This document shows, one piece after another, positions 9,745 through 20,629 of a stretch of 64,000 bases of DNA (its first letter is position 1; each line of letters opens with the position of its first letter). The DNA comes from Ursus arctos. Taxonomy: Eukaryota > Chordata > Mammalia > Carnivora > Ursidae. The notes beneath the pieces are model-generated. The model searched no databases. It was not told where the DNA came from and saw nothing but the letters and a program-made list of their open reading frames with translations. Both the position numbers and the translations under genes were made by a program. The stretch is taken from assembly GCF_023065955.2 (NCBI RefSeq), contig NC_079873.1:95704128-95768127 (forward strand), read 5' to 3'.

Positions 9745-12700
9745 TTATGTTCCATAGATGAGAGAAATCATATGATAGTTGTCTTTCTTGACTTATTTCA
9801 CTAAGCATTATCTCCTCCAGTGCCGTCCATGTTGTAGCAAATGTTGAGAAATCATTCTTTCTGATTGCTGAGTAATATTCCATTGTATATATGGACCACA
9901 ACTTCTTAATCCAGTCATCTGTTGCAGGGCATCTCGGCTCCTTCCACGATTTAGCTATTGTGGACATTGCTGCTATGAACGTTGGGGTGCATATGGCCCT
10001 TCTCTTCACTACGTCTGTATCTTTGGGGTAAACACCCAGTAGTGCAATGGCTGGATCATAGGGTAGCTCAATTTTTAACTTTTTAAGGGACCTCCACACG
10101 GTTTTCCAGAGTGGCTGTACCAACTTGCATTCCCACCAACAATGTAGGAGGGATCCCCTTTCTCCACATCCTCTCCAACAATTGTTGTTTCTTGCCTTGT
10201 CTATTTTTGCCATTCTAACTGGCGTAAGGTGGTATCTCAGTGTGGTTTAGATTTGAATTTCCTTGATGGCTAATGATTTTGAACATTTTTTCATGTGTCT
10301 GTTAGCCATTTGTATGTCTTCATTGGAAAAGTGTCTGTTCATATCTTCTGCCCATTTTTTGATTTGTTTATTTGTTTCTCGTGTATTGAGTTTGAGAAGT
10401 TCTTTGTAGATCTTGGATACCAGTCCTTTATCTGTAGTGTCATTTGCAAATATATTCTCCCATTCCGTGGGCTGCCTCTTAGTTTTTCTGACTGTTTCCT
10501 TGGCTGTGCAGAAACTTTTAATCTTGATGAAGTCCCATAAATTCATTTTATCTTTTGTTTCTCTTGCCTTTGGGGATGTGTCATGAAAAAGGTTGCTTTG
10601 GCTGATGTCGTAGAGGTTGCTGCCTATGTTCTCCTCTAGAATTTTGATGGATTCCTGTCTCACATCGAGGTCTTTCATCCATTTGGAGTTTATTTTTGTG
10701 TATGGTGTGAGATAGTGGTCAAGTTTCATTCTTTTGCATGTAGCTGTCCAATTTTCCCAGCACCATTTATTGAAGAGACTTTTTCCCACCGGATGTTTTT
10801 TCCTGCTTTATCAAACATTAGTTGCCCAAAGAGCTGAGGGTCCATTTCTGGGCTCTCTATTCTGTTCCATTGGTCTATGTGTCTGTTTTTGTGCCAGTAC
10901 CATGCTGTCTTTGTGATCACAGCTTTGTAGTACAGCTCGAAATCCGGCATTGTGATGCCCCCAGCTTTGTTTTTCCTTTTCAACAGTTCCTTGGAGATTC
11001 GGGGTCTTTTCTGGTTCCATACAAATTTAAGGACTATTTGTTCCAGTTCTTTGAAAAACGTTCTCGGTATTTTGATCGGGATAGCATTGAAAGTGTAGAT
11101 TGCTCTGGGTAGCATGGACATTTTAACTATGTTAATTCTTCCGATCCATGAGCATGGAATATCTTTCCATCTTTTTATGTCTTCCTCAATGTCTTTTAAG
11201 AGTGATTTATAGTTTCTAGAATAAAGGTCCTTTACGTCTCTGGTTAAGTTAATTCCAAGGTAACGTATGGTTTTTGGTGCTATTGTAAATGGGATGGATT
11301 CCCTGATTTCTCTTTCTTCGTTCTCGTTATTCGTGTACAGAAATGCAACTGATTTCTGAGCATTGATTTTGTATCCCGCCACGTTACTGAATTGCTCTAT
11401 AACTTCTAATAGTTTGGGAGTGGCTTCTTTTGGGTTTTCCATATAGAGTATCATGTCGTCTGCGAAGAGAGACATTTTGACTTCTTCTTTGCCGATTTGA
11501 ATACCTTTGATCCCTTTTTGTTGTCTGATTGCTGTTGCAAGGACTTCTAGTACTATGTTGAATAATAGTGGCGAGAGTGGGCATCCTTGTCATGTTCCTG
11601 ATCTTAAGGGAAAGGCTTCCAGCTTTTCCCCATTGAGAATAATATTTGCAGTAGGCTTTTCATAGATGGCTTTTATGAGATTGAGAAATGTACCTTCTAT
11701 TCCTACACTCTGAAGGGTTTTAATCAGGAAAGGATGCTGTATTTTGTCAAATGCTTTTTCGGCATCGATTGAGAGGCTCATATGGTTCTTGAGTCTTTTC
11801 TTGTTGATATGATGTATCACGCTGATTGATTTGCGAATATTGAACCACGCTTGCATCCCAGGTATGAATCCCACTTGATTGTGGTGGATAATCCTTTTAA
11901 TGTACTGTTGGATTCTATTAGCAAGTATCTTGTTGAGGATTTTGGCGTCCATATTCATTAGGGAAATCGGTCTGTAATTCTCCTTTTTGAGGGGGTCTTT
12001 GCCTGGTTTGGGGATCAAGGTAATATTGGCCTCATAGAATGAGTTTGGTAGCTTTCCTTCTGTTTCTATTTTTTGAAATAGCTTTAGGAGAATAGGTATT
12101 ATTTCTTCTTTGAATGTTTGGTAGAATTCCCCAGGAAAACCGTCCGGGCCTGGAGTTTTGTTATTTGGAAGGTTGTTTATCACTGACTCAATTTCTTCAT
12201 AATTAATTGGCCTGTTTAAGAAATCAATTTCTTCCTTTTTCAATCTTGGTAGTTTATAGGTTTCCAGGAAGGATTCCATCTCTTCCAGATTGCTTAGTTT
12301 ATTGGCATATAGCTGTTGATAAAAATTTCTAATAATCCTTCCAATTTCAATGGTGTTCGTCGTGACCTCTCCTTTTTCATTCATAATTTTAATAATCTGG
12401 GTCCTTTCTCTTTTCTTTTGGATAAGTCTTGCCAGTGGTCTGTCAATTTTATTGATTCTCTCAAAGAACCAGCTTCTAGTCCTATTGATCTGCTCTACTG
12501 TACTTCTGGTTTCTGCTTGATTGATTTCAGCTCTAATTTTGGTCAACTGCTTCCTCGTGCGTGGATTAGGCCTGTCCCTCTGTTGCTGTTCCAGCTTCTT
12601 GAGGTGAGAATATAAAAACTGCATTTTAGATTTTTCTATTCTTTTGAGTGAGGCTTGGATGGCTATGTATTTCCCCCTTAGGACTGCCTTTGCAGTATCC

Positions 12701-13563
12701 CATAGGTTTTGGACTGTTGTATTTTCATTCTCATTGGTCTCCATAAATTGTTTAATTTGATTTTTGATTTCCTGGTTTATCGAGTCATTCCTGAGCAGGA
12801 TGGTTCTTAGTCTCCAAGTGTTTGAGTTTCTTCCAAATTTTTCCTTGTGGTTGAGTTCCAATTTCAGAGCGTTGTGGTCTGAGAATATGCAGGGGATAAT
12901 TTCAATCTTTTGGTATCGGCTGAGACCTGTTTTGTGTCCCAGAACATGGTCTATTCTTGAAAATGTTCCATGGGCATTAGAATAGAATGAGTATTCTTTG
13001 GTTCTGGGGTGTAGTGTTCTATATATATCTAAGAGGTCCAACTCGTCGAGTATGGCATTCAAAGCCTTTGATTCTTTGCTTAGTTTTTGCCAGGGTGTTC
13101 TGTCTATTTCTGAGAGTGGAGTGTTGAGGTCCCCTACTATTAATGTATTTTTATCTATATGTCTCTTTATTCTGGTTAAGAGTTGGCTTGTGTATCTTGC
13201 TGCTCCCCTGTTGGGGGCATATATATTTATAATTGTCATATCCACTTGTTGAATACTTCCTTTAAGAATAATATAGTGCCCTTCTGCATCTCTAACTATA
13301 GTCTGTAGTTTAAAATCCAATTTATCTGATATGAGAATTGCTACCCCAGCTTTCTTTTGAGGTCCATTTGCGTGAAAGATGGTACTCCATCCCCTTACTC
13401 TCAGTCTGAATGCATCTTTGTGTTCGAAATGAGTCTCTTGTAGACAGCAAATGGATGGGTCATTTCTTTTTATCCAATCTGCAACCCTGTGGCGTTTGAA
13501 GCCAGAATTTAAACCATTAATGTTCAGGCTGAGTACTGAGAGATATGCTTTTAATTCTGCCAT
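9745..13563 (-). pseudogene. L1-A ORF2 (endonuclease-reverse transcriptase), broken
   Basis: ORF2p nicks target DNA and reverse-transcribes L1 RNA at the nick. The first 657 codons are open (13563-11593) and carry the apurinic-type endonuclease with its expected residues: Asn14 (LSLN), Glu43 (LQET), Asp145/Asn147 (GDLN) and the SDH near 230, then the first part of the RT. Codon 658 is TGA (11590-11592) where L1-B and L1-C have CGA, a CpG transition. Downstream sequence stays recognisable, including FADD (near 11466). Further lesions are a 4-base deletion near 10780, an AAA to TAA stop at 10247-10249, and a 5-base deletion near 9790. The total length is 3,819 bases against 3,828 inferred for an intact frame, which the 4+5-base loss accounts for. 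A truncated EN-containing protein is possible only if the copy is expressed. Confidence 0.95.
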
Positions 13564-13635
13564 GTTGTCAGTAAAGTCTTTGTTTGTATTGGCTGTGACT
13601 TTCTGTTCTGTATCACTCTTGGGGCCTTTTTACTT

Positions 13636-14538
13636 TTATAGAACCCCCCATAATACCTCCTGTAGGGCTGGTTTCGTGGTTACGAAATTGGCTAGTGACT
13701 GTCGATTCTGAAATGTCTTTATTTCTCCATCAATTCTGAATGACAGCCTTGCTGGATAAAGGATCCTTGGCTGCATGTTTTTCTCTGAAAGAGCTTTAAA
13801 AATGCTCCCCCAACCCTTTCTCTCATTCCAGGTCTGTGTAGACAGGTCTGATGTAATTCTGATGCCTTTGCCTTGGTACGTGAGAAATTTCTTTGCCCTG
13901 GCCGCTTTCAATACTGTATCCTTGCATCTAATATTTGCGAAATGCACTATGACGTGACGTGGTGTAGGTCTGTCATGGTTGAGCTTGGGAGGGGTCCTCT
14001 CTGCCTCTTGGACACGAATTTTTGTTTCCCTTGCTAGATTAGGGAAGTTTTCAGCTACAATTTGTTCAAATATCTCTTCTAGACCTCTGTTTTTCTCCAC
14101 CCCCTCGGGGATGCCGATGATTCTAACATTGGATCGTTTCGTTGAGTCAGTAATCTCCCGTAGCCAACATTCGTGGGCGTGGATTTTTTTAAGACCATCT
14201 TCTATTTTTAATTTTTCCTCTATTAACCCATCCTCCAATTCACTAACCCTTTCCTCCGCTTCCGTGACCCTGGCCATCAGAGCCTCTAGTTTTGCCTGCA
14301 TTTGGCTCATAGAATTTTTAATTTCTGTCAAATTCGCTCTCATTTCCGCCCTTAGGGATTGTATATTCTCAGTAATATTTTCCTGAATACTTTTTTCAAG
14401 TCTACTCATTATCTTGACCATTGTTACTCTGAATTCCATTTCTGATAATTTGGTTACATCCATATCCGTTACTTCTGTGGCAGAGGCCACTGACTCACTG
14501 TCTTTTCTTTGCTGGGGGGGGCTTCTCCTTCTTGTCAT
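13636..14538 (-). CDS. L1-A ORF1p, RNA-binding nucleic-acid chaperone (intact frame)
   Basis: An open frame of 300 codons from ATG to stop, encoding the L1 ORF1 protein, which trimerises, coats L1 RNA and helps strand exchange during target-primed reverse transcription. In order: a basic, Ser-rich N terminus (MTRRRSPPQQRKDS, residues 1-20), a long heptad-rich coiled coil (about 33-130), an RRM-type domain starting at the RSNVRIIGIPEG block (about 135-230) with PRHVIVHF as its RNP-like strand, and a basic C-terminal domain (about 240-297). The length is a little under human ORF1p (338) because of a shorter N-terminal part. No stop or frameshift is seen. It precedes ORF2 by 72 bases in the same sense. 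Expression is unknown. Confidence 0.93.
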   Translation of the reverse strand: MTRRRSPPQQRKDSESVASATEVTDMDVTKLSEMEFRVTMVKIMSRLEKSIQENITENIQSLRAEMRANLTEIKNSMSQMQAKLEALMARVTEAEERVSELEDGLIEEKLKIEDGLKKIHAHECWLREITDSTKRSNVRIIGIPEGVEKNRGLEEIFEQIVAENFPNLARETKIRVQEAERTPPKLNHDRPTPRHVIVHFANIRCKDTVLKAARAKKFLTYQGKGIRITSDLSTQTWNERKGWGSIFKALSEKNMQPRILYPARLSFRIDGEIKTFQNRQSLANFVTTKPALQEVLWGVL

Positions 14539-14640
14539 TCTGATGAAGAGAGGTTGCGGGGTTTCCAGAGCCCAAAATTATTGACTGGGTCCCAGGCCGT
14601 GCCCCTTGTTTTATAGGGATCTTAGAGATGTGGGCTTCTT

Positions 14641-14841
14641 CTTTAAAGATTTTATTTATTTACTTATCTGAGAGAGGGAGACAGACAGTCAGCAAGAACG
14701 AAACAGAAGCAGGGGAGTGAGAGAGGAAGAAGCAGGCTCCCAGCGGAGGAGCCCGATGAGGGACTCCTTTCCGGAACGCCGGGATCACGCCCTAAGCCGA
14801 AGACAGGCGCTCAATGACTGCGCCACCCAGGCGCCTCCGGT
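14641..14841 (-). mobile_element. Can-SINE inside the L1-A 5' UTR
   Basis: SINEC in reverse orientation, that is, the same sense as L1-A. It has the tail complement TTTAAAGATTTTATTTATTTAC, a GACAGACAGTCAGC body and a head complement ending GCGCCACCCAGGCGCC. It is flanked by a 12-base near-duplication TGTGGGCTTCTT / TGTGAGCTTCTT (14629-14640 and 14842-14853), so it inserted into the L1 rather than being part of it. Confidence 0.9.
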
Positions 14842-14853
14842 TGTGAGCTTCTT

Positions 14854-15091
14854 GATTTTTCAGCCTGCCTTCTGTGTTCTGGGGGAGGGGCCTGCCGCGC
14901 CGATACTCAGGCCACCCTGTTTGGTTAGAGTCTCCGTGTCCCCTGCGAGGGAGAATGGGGATGGGCACTCTCTGAGCCGGTATTCCAGGCTTTTGTTCTC
15001 TGGCGGCTTTCCCTGGCGGCCGGCTATGCCTCTTCTGAGGGTCAGAGCAGCAGAGGCTGCATTGTCGCAGAACAGAGGGATTGCGGCCCGT
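14854..15091 (-). promoter_or_regulatory. L1-A distal 5' UTR, probable promoter region
   Basis: The 5'-most 238 bases of L1-A are much richer in G+C and CpG than anything else in the window (for example GGCGGCCGGC near 15015). L1 elements carry an internal RNA polymerase II promoter in the 5' UTR, so position and composition suggest promoter function. No specific factor site is claimed. Confidence 0.55.
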
Positions 15092-15108
15092 TACACCCCA
15101 TTTTCTTT
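15092..15108. repeat. L1-A target-site duplication, right copy
   Basis: Exact repeat of TACACCCCATTTTCTTT from 9400-9416. The old L1 continues directly after it. Confidence 0.95.
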
Positions 15109-15995
15109 ATCCATTTATCCATTGATGGATATTTAGGTGGTTTCACTTCTTGACTCTTACGAATAATGTTGCAATGAACGTGAGAATGCAAATAGTTCTC
15201 CCAAATTCTGACTTTAATCTAAATGTTTTTCTGGTACTTATACTTAAGGAATATATACATATATCATCTTAAAATACCTATTATAGTAGTTATTCATAGT
15301 CCACAGTTTACATTATACATCACTCTTGGCGTTGAACGAGGATAGTCTCTTCTTTTTGATCATAGGGGGAGATTTCAGTCTTTCACCATTGAGAATGAAC
15401 TTAGGTATGCGTTTTTACATAAATTACTTATAATTTTGAGGATGCTTCCCTGTATTCTCAGTCTGTGAAAATTTTTTTAATGAAATTGTGTTACATTTTG
15501 ACAAATGCATTTTATGGATCAATAGAAATGATCACTGATTTTTTTTTCTCTTTATTCTGTTAACATGATGTATTACATTGATTGATTTTCATTTACTGAT
15601 TCAACCTTTCATTCCAGGGACAAATCCCACTTTGTCAATATGTGTAATAATCTGCTGGATTTGTTACTTAATATTTTATTAAAAATTTTTACATTTATAT
15701 TCATAAGGAATGTTGCTCTATAGTTTTTTTTTAATGATGCTTTAGTATTAGGGTAATGCTGGGCTTATATTAAGTAGTAGAAAGTATTGGCTTCCATTAT
15801 TTAGCCGAGTTTTTGAAAGATTTGGATTATTTCTTCTTAGCATATTTGATAGAATTCACTGAAGCTATCTGGTTCTGGGATATTTTATTGTTGGGAAATT
15901 TTTGATTAGTGATTGAATCTCATTACTTTTTATAAGTTTATTCCAATCCGGTTTTCTATTTCTTCTTCAGCCTGTTGTTTTCTTTTTTAAAATTG
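15109..15995 (-). mobile_element. old L1 ORF2 region, continuation past L1-A
   Basis: Continues the target L1: ATTGATGGATATTTAGGTGG and GCAATGAACGTGAGAATGC are the ORF2 C-terminal end. From about 15350 the sequence is RT-region ORF2 on the minus strand, with landmarks such as TTAACATGATGTATTACATT and CATTCCAGGGACAAATCCCAC. All frames are broken. Confidence 0.75.
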
Positions 15996-17122
15996 ACTTC
16001 ATTTTCTTGTTTTTAGAGATGTTTAAATTCACAGCAAATGTGAGTATAAGGTACACAGATGTTTGATATACCCTCTGCCCCCACACTTGCATAGCCTCCC
16101 CTATCATCAGCTTTTTCCACCAGAGTGGTGTATTTGTTACAATTGATGAACCTTCACTAACACATCATAATTGCCCAAAGTCCATAGTTTACGTTACCGT
16201 TCACTCTCAGTTTTGTGCTTTCTCTGGTTTTCGACAAATGTGTAGTGACATGTTTTGATCATTATAGTAATATGCAGACTATTTTCATTGCCCTAATACT
16301 CTGTGCTCTGCCTATTCATTTCTTTATACCACTCCCCAAACTCCTCACATCCATTGGTCTTTTCACTGATTCCATACATTTGCCTATTTCAGAATGTCAT
16401 ATAGTTGATCATATAGTGTATAGACTCATCAAATTACCTTAGTTCACTTAGCAATAATGCATTTGGTGTTTCTGTTCCTTTTCTTGGCTTAATGGTTCAT
16501 TTCTTTTTGGTGCAAAATAACCTTCAATTGTCTGGATGTACCACAAATGTTTCACGCATCTAGTCAAGAACATCTTGGTTGCTTCTATGTCTAGGCAATT
16601 TTGATACAAGATGCCCTAAGTATTGCAGTGTAGAATTTTATGTGGATATAAGTTTTCCAGTTCGCTTGGGAATATAGCAAAGAATATGATTGCTGTATCA
16701 TATGGTAAAAGTATATTGAATTTTGTAATAAAATTCCAAGCTGTCTTCCCACATGGTGGTAACATTCTGCATTCTGATCAGCAGTTCATGAGAGTTCCTG
16801 AAGCTGCACATCCTCATCAGTATTTGGTGTCATTAGTGCTCAGGAGTTAGGGATTCAAAGAGGCTTGTAGTAGTTGTTTTAATTGGCATTTCTCTGATGC
16901 TATATGATGTGGCGCATCTTTTCATGTTTTTGTTTTGTTTTGTTTTGTTTTTGTTTTTTTGTGAAATGTCCATTAAGGTTTTTGGCCATTTTTTAATCAG
17001 ATTGTTTCTCATTGAATTTTCAGAGTTCCCTGTATATTTTGGATAATCCTTTAAGATGTGACTTTTGAAAATTGCTATCCATGTCTGCGGCTTGTCTTCT
17101 CATTCTCTCAACATTGTCTTTT

Positions 17123-17311
17123 TTTTTTTTCTTTTTAATTTATTTGAGCTAGAGATAGAGCGAGAGCACTATAGGGGAAGCAGAGGGAGAGGGAAAAGCA
17201 GACTCCCCAAAGAGCAGGGAGCCCGATAGGGGGCTGGATCCCAGGACTCCAGGATCATGACCTGAGTCGAAGGCAGATGCTTAACCAACTGACCCACCCA
17301 GGCGCCCCTCT
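17123..17311 (-). mobile_element. Can-SINE insertion
   Basis: SINEC in reverse orientation: T-rich tail, GAGAGGGAAAAGCAGACTCC body and head complement ending CACCCAGGCGCCCC. Target-site duplication ACATTGTCTTTT at 17111-17122 and 17312-17323. Confidence 0.94.
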
Positions 17312-17523
17312 ACATTGTCTTTTTAGAGCAGAAGTTTTTTTTAGAGGTGTAGAGTATCAACTGTTTATTTCATGGATTGTCCCTTTGCTGTCGTATCTAA
17401 AAAGTCATCATCATACCCAAGGTCATCTGGGTTTTCTGCTATGTTTTATCCTAATTTTATTCTTTTGTATTTCATATTCTGTGATGCATTTCAGTTTGAT
17501 TTTTGTAACAAGTACAAGGTTTT

Positions 17524-17556
17524 CATGTTTTTTTTTTTTTTTTTTTTTTTTTTTTG
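17524..17556. repeat. poly(T) tract
   Basis: An almost pure run of about 28 T within the old L1, with no SINE or L1 3' end attached. Confidence 0.9.
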
Positions 17557-17709
17557 CGTGTGGATGTGTAACTTTTCCTGCTCTATTTGTTGAAAAGACT
17601 ATATTTGCTCCATTGTATTACCTTTGCTCTTTTGTCAAAGATCAGTTGAATATACTTATGTGGTTTTATTTCCGGTCTCTTTCTTAGTTTCATTGATCTA
17701 TTTGTTTAT

Positions 17710-17822
17710 CTTTCTTTTTAAGATTTTATTTTTAAGTATTCTCTTCACCCAATATGGGGATCAAACTCACAACCCCTAGATTCAGAGTTGTATGGTCTAC
17801 CTGCTGAGCCAGCCAGGCGCCC
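17710..17822 (-). mobile_element. Can-SINE short form, old
   Basis: Reverse-oriented SINEC head with an AACTCACAACCCCTAGATTC stretch and an end GAGCCAGCCAGGCGCCC; the CT-rich body is short. Perfect 12-bp duplication CTATTTGTTTAT at 17698-17709 and 17823-17834. Confidence 0.92.
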
Positions 17823-19101
17823 CTATTTGTTTATTGTTTAAACAGTACCATACTGTCTTGATTATCATAGCTTTAAACTAACTATTGAAGTTGAGTGACA
17901 TCAGCTTTCCAACTTAGTTCTTCTTTAATATTTTGTTGGCTATTCCACATGTTTTGCCTCTCCCTGTTAACTTAATTATCACTTTGTTGATATCCACAAA
18001 ATAATTTGATGGGATTTTGATTGAGATTTTAGTAAATCTGTAGATCAATTTGGGAAGAACTGATATCTTTACAAGTTTTTCTATCCATGAATATGGAATT
18101 TCCCTCTATTTAGTTTTTCTGTGGTTTTGTTTGTCAGAGCTTTGCAGCTTTCCTCATAGATCTTGTACATATTTTATTATATTTATACCTATGTATTTTA
18201 TTTTACATGTTATAATGTAAAGGTATTGCATTTTTTAATTGAAATTACACTCGTTCGTTGCTGGTGTATAAGAAAGCTATTTACTTTGATTAGCCAAATT
18301 TCCCAAACATTCTGATTATTTTTACCCCCAATCCACAGTCACAGTTCTTTTGGAGAAGGCTGGGAGAAAGATCAACAGTCTAAATTTATGGCATTGTACC
18401 AGGTTTCTTTCTCAAGAGGCCTGGAGTCATTTGCATTCTTTATATTCTGGGTTTAAAATCTGGCTCAAGTCAGAATTGATTGAGGAATGTTTGACTCTCC
18501 TTTTTATTATCAGTCTAGTTAGTCTTTTCTTCAATTGACATAAAACTTTTTTGATTATACAGTTTAAGTAAGAATTTAACAATTTTCTTATCTGTTTCAC
18601 TTCTAGGAACATGATGAACTAGCCAATGCCATAGGTCTGCAATAGGCAGACGATTCTGACTGTTGATTTTACTCTGCCGTCCATTACAGCAACCATAACC
18701 ATTTTGCTATTGGCAGTTGATTGCTGCCACTTGGTCAGTGCCAACCTCTGATCCATTGACTCCCATTGCTTATAGTTTTCTCATTTTAATGACTCTAGTT
18801 CCTATTCCAAGGTCTGGCCTGCACAGATAACCAATTATGAAGGGCATCAAGGTTGGCAGGACCACCTTCACAAATTTATTTCTTCATAGTATTAGTGAAA
18901 GGCTTGTCTTCCAGATTTTCCTAGTGTGGGTGTATAAATCTTAAATAACAAGTGCAGTATAACATTCCAAGCCCCCTAAGGCTTTGAATCCTTTTCTCTA
19001 CGTTAAAATAAGGAAGGTCCCACATTTCCAGTTATTTAGCAATGGGTCAATTTTTAATCGATATATGCAGCTAACCAACCAAAGAATCTGTCAGAGCCCT
19101 T

Positions 19102-19283
19102 TATAAGATTTTATTTATTTGTCAGAGAGAGAGCACGAGCAGGGGGAGTGGCAGGCAGAGGCAGAGGGAAAAGCAGGCTCCCTGGTGAGCAAGGAGCCTA
19201 ATGTAGGACTTGATCCCAAGACCCTAGGATCATGACCTGAGCCGAAGGCAGATGCTTAACCAGCTGAGCCACCCAGGCATCCC
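19102..19283 (-). mobile_element. Can-SINE insertion
   Basis: SINEC in reverse orientation: TAAGATTTTATTTATTTGTC tail, GCAGGCTCCCTGGTGAGC body, head complement ending GAGCCACCCAGGCATCCC. Duplication TGTCAGAGCCCTT / TGTTAGAGCCCTT at 19089-19101 and 19284-19296. It inserted into the gag relic. Confidence 0.95.
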
Positions 19284-19722
19284 TGTTAGAGCCCTTCATA
19301 ATGTCTGAGCTACAGTATCAAATGAGGAGTCTGTTTAGTTAGCCCATATCAATAAATTCCTCCTGATCCAAATTTATGTTTCTTCCAGTATTCCACATCC
19401 TCTATGTACATTCTTACTTGTGTTTGCTGTATTGCTGTCTGTATAAATTTGAAACCTCAAGCCATTAGTTTGGAATGTAGTGTATCTCATTGCAGGTCAC
19501 ACTTTGAACCTTACCATTAAGGGCCTTCTGGGACATTTATTTAGTTATCAGTCTGAAGGCAAAGAGAGGTGGTGTGGTTGGGTCCTGAGGAGAATCAGTA
19601 TTATCTTGAAACTCAGCTGCCTAAAGGCTGCCACTATTGTTTTGTTAATCCCTGTTTCCAATCGGGAGAGAGAAGGAAGCCTCTTGCATTGGTAAAAATG
19701 GTTCATCAGAATTTAGGGTCTT

Positions 19723-19914
19723 TTTTTTTTTTTAATTCATTTATTTGACAGAGATAGAGACAGCCAGCAAGAGAGGGAACACAAGCAGGGGGAGTGGGAG
19801 AGGAACAAGCAGGCTCATAGCGGAGGAGCCTGATGTGGGGCTCGATCCCATAACACCGGGATCACGCCCTGAGCCGAAGGCAGACGCTTAACCGCTGTGC
19901 CACCCAGGCGCCCC
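19723..19914 (-). mobile_element. young Can-SINE insertion (bear-type subfamily)
   Basis: Reverse-oriented SINEC of the young subtype (GATAGAGACAGCCAGCAAG, TCGATCCCATAACACCGGG, CGCTTAACCGCTGTGCCACC). Perfect 15-bp duplication AGAATTTAGGGTCTT at 19708-19722 and 19915-19929. It inserted into the gag relic, and the open gag frame runs into its head. Confidence 0.96.
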
Positions 19915-20230
19915 AGAATTTAGGGTCTTAATGACCCCAGCTTCATTAAACTCTTTCCACATTTTCCCATCCCATTTTATAGTATCCTGTTCTTTCCAAA
20001 TCAGTGTATTCACTTTAACAATAGATAGGCTCTGAGCTTGGGAGTTTGTGTTGTAATTCATCCAGTCGGAATGCAATTCTGTGTTTGATTTTTTAGAATT
20101 CTCAGCCCTTTGGCTATACAAAATAAATGTGTCCTTCATGGAGTACATAGAAGCTTTTAGGGCATTTATGTGGCACTTGAGCTGGAAATTCAAATCCCTA
20201 AGCTCATACTTTTCTTTCACCACTTTGTCC

Positions 20231-20629
20231 CGTGGTCTTAGAGAATATCCAACCCACTAACCAACTTCAATATATTTGTTCATTTTCCAAAAATTATTGA
20301 AAGTATCACATTTACAGGCACCCAGTTTATTATTTTTTTTTTAATGAAGTAGTTGGTTAAGAGTATCCAATTTTGCACATACGTATTGTCAGATCGTACT
20401 CTGGAGTATGATTGTTTTCTTTACTACCGGAAATGGAGTCCTTAGAGGTTTTAAATCTAATCAGATTGTGCATGTCCCAGTCTAAAGTCAGAAGACTAAT
20501 GAACCAGAGCCTTTAGTTAGAAAGATGAAATTCTCCCTTCTTCTGCCTTTTGGTGTTATGTAGGCCCTCAATGCTTAGAACTATGCCTACTTACTTTGGG
20601 GAGGGCTGTTCTATTTGTTTTTTGGGGGT
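20231..20629. other. unassigned sequence beside the gag relic
   Basis: About 400 bases upstream of the gag relic in its own sense. It could be the ERV leader or a decayed LTR, but I see no terminal TG...CA pair or matching second copy. Confidence 0.35.

Larger units (their letters stand above)
9417..15091 (-). mobile_element. L1-A, near full-length L1 retrotransposon
   Basis: A minus-strand L1 flanked by a perfect 17-bp duplication. From its own 5' end (right) it holds a GC- and CpG-rich 5' UTR (15091-14539, with a SINE inside), ORF1 (14538-13636), a 72-base spacer, ORF2 (13563-9745, broken), a 3' UTR and a T-rich (poly-A complement) end at about 9417-9470. Without the SINE and one target copy the 5' UTR is about 340 bases, so the element may be full length or slightly 5'-truncated. 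It is of the same young family as L1-B and L1-C. Autonomous activity is excluded by the ORF2 lesions. Confidence 0.97.
15996..18235 (-). mobile_element. old L1 (L1M-type), 3' UTR to ORF2
   Basis: Minus-strand copy beginning with an old L1 3' UTR (CACAGCAAATGTGAGTATAAGG, ATTGATGAACCTTCACTAACAC, in pieces) and running into ORF2 C-terminal and thumb sequence to about 18200 (CATCCTCATCAG, ATCCATGAATATGGAATTTCC). Two SINEs interrupt it. The 136-codon plus-strand ORF at 17277-17687 is an antisense artefact of SINE, poly-T and L1. Confidence 0.75.
18236..20230 (-). pseudogene. ERVL-like endogenous retrovirus gag relic
   Basis: On the minus strand, broken frames over about 2 kb (once two SINEs are set aside) have the character of a class III (ERVL-type) gag. 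The longest piece is open from 20223 to about 19915. It is charged and heptad-like (KEKYELRDLNFQLKCHINAL), then has SLSIVKVNTLIWKE and TIKWDGKMWKEF, a pattern I associate with ERVL gag and related capsid sequence. Other frame pieces continue to about 18427. Many stops interrupt them. No flanking LTR pair, protease or RT was recognised nearby. It is described only as an old decayed copy. An unrelated processed pseudogene is the main alternative. Confidence 0.5.

Noticed and set aside
10726..11475. A separate 249-codon RT gene
   Set aside because: It is in the same frame as the upstream ORF2 and is simply the part of L1-A ORF2 after the TGA at 11590; its last 20 or so residues are out-of-frame sequence after a 4-base deletion.
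12316..12615. Antisense ORF of 99 codons conserved in all three long L1 copies (also 46354-46653 and 62806-63105)
   Set aside because: It lies opposite the L1 ORF2 coding frame. Conservation follows from the copies being near-identical and ORF2 being codon-constrained; no independent start context or domain.
14717..15136. 139-codon plus-strand ORF across the L1-A 5' UTR
   Set aside because: It crosses a SINE, the L1 5' UTR and the target site in antisense. The high GC of the 5' UTR makes long chance ORFs likely.
17277..17687. 136-codon plus-strand ORF
   Set aside because: It is assembled from a SINE head, antisense old L1 and a poly(T) run (poly-Phe); no domain.
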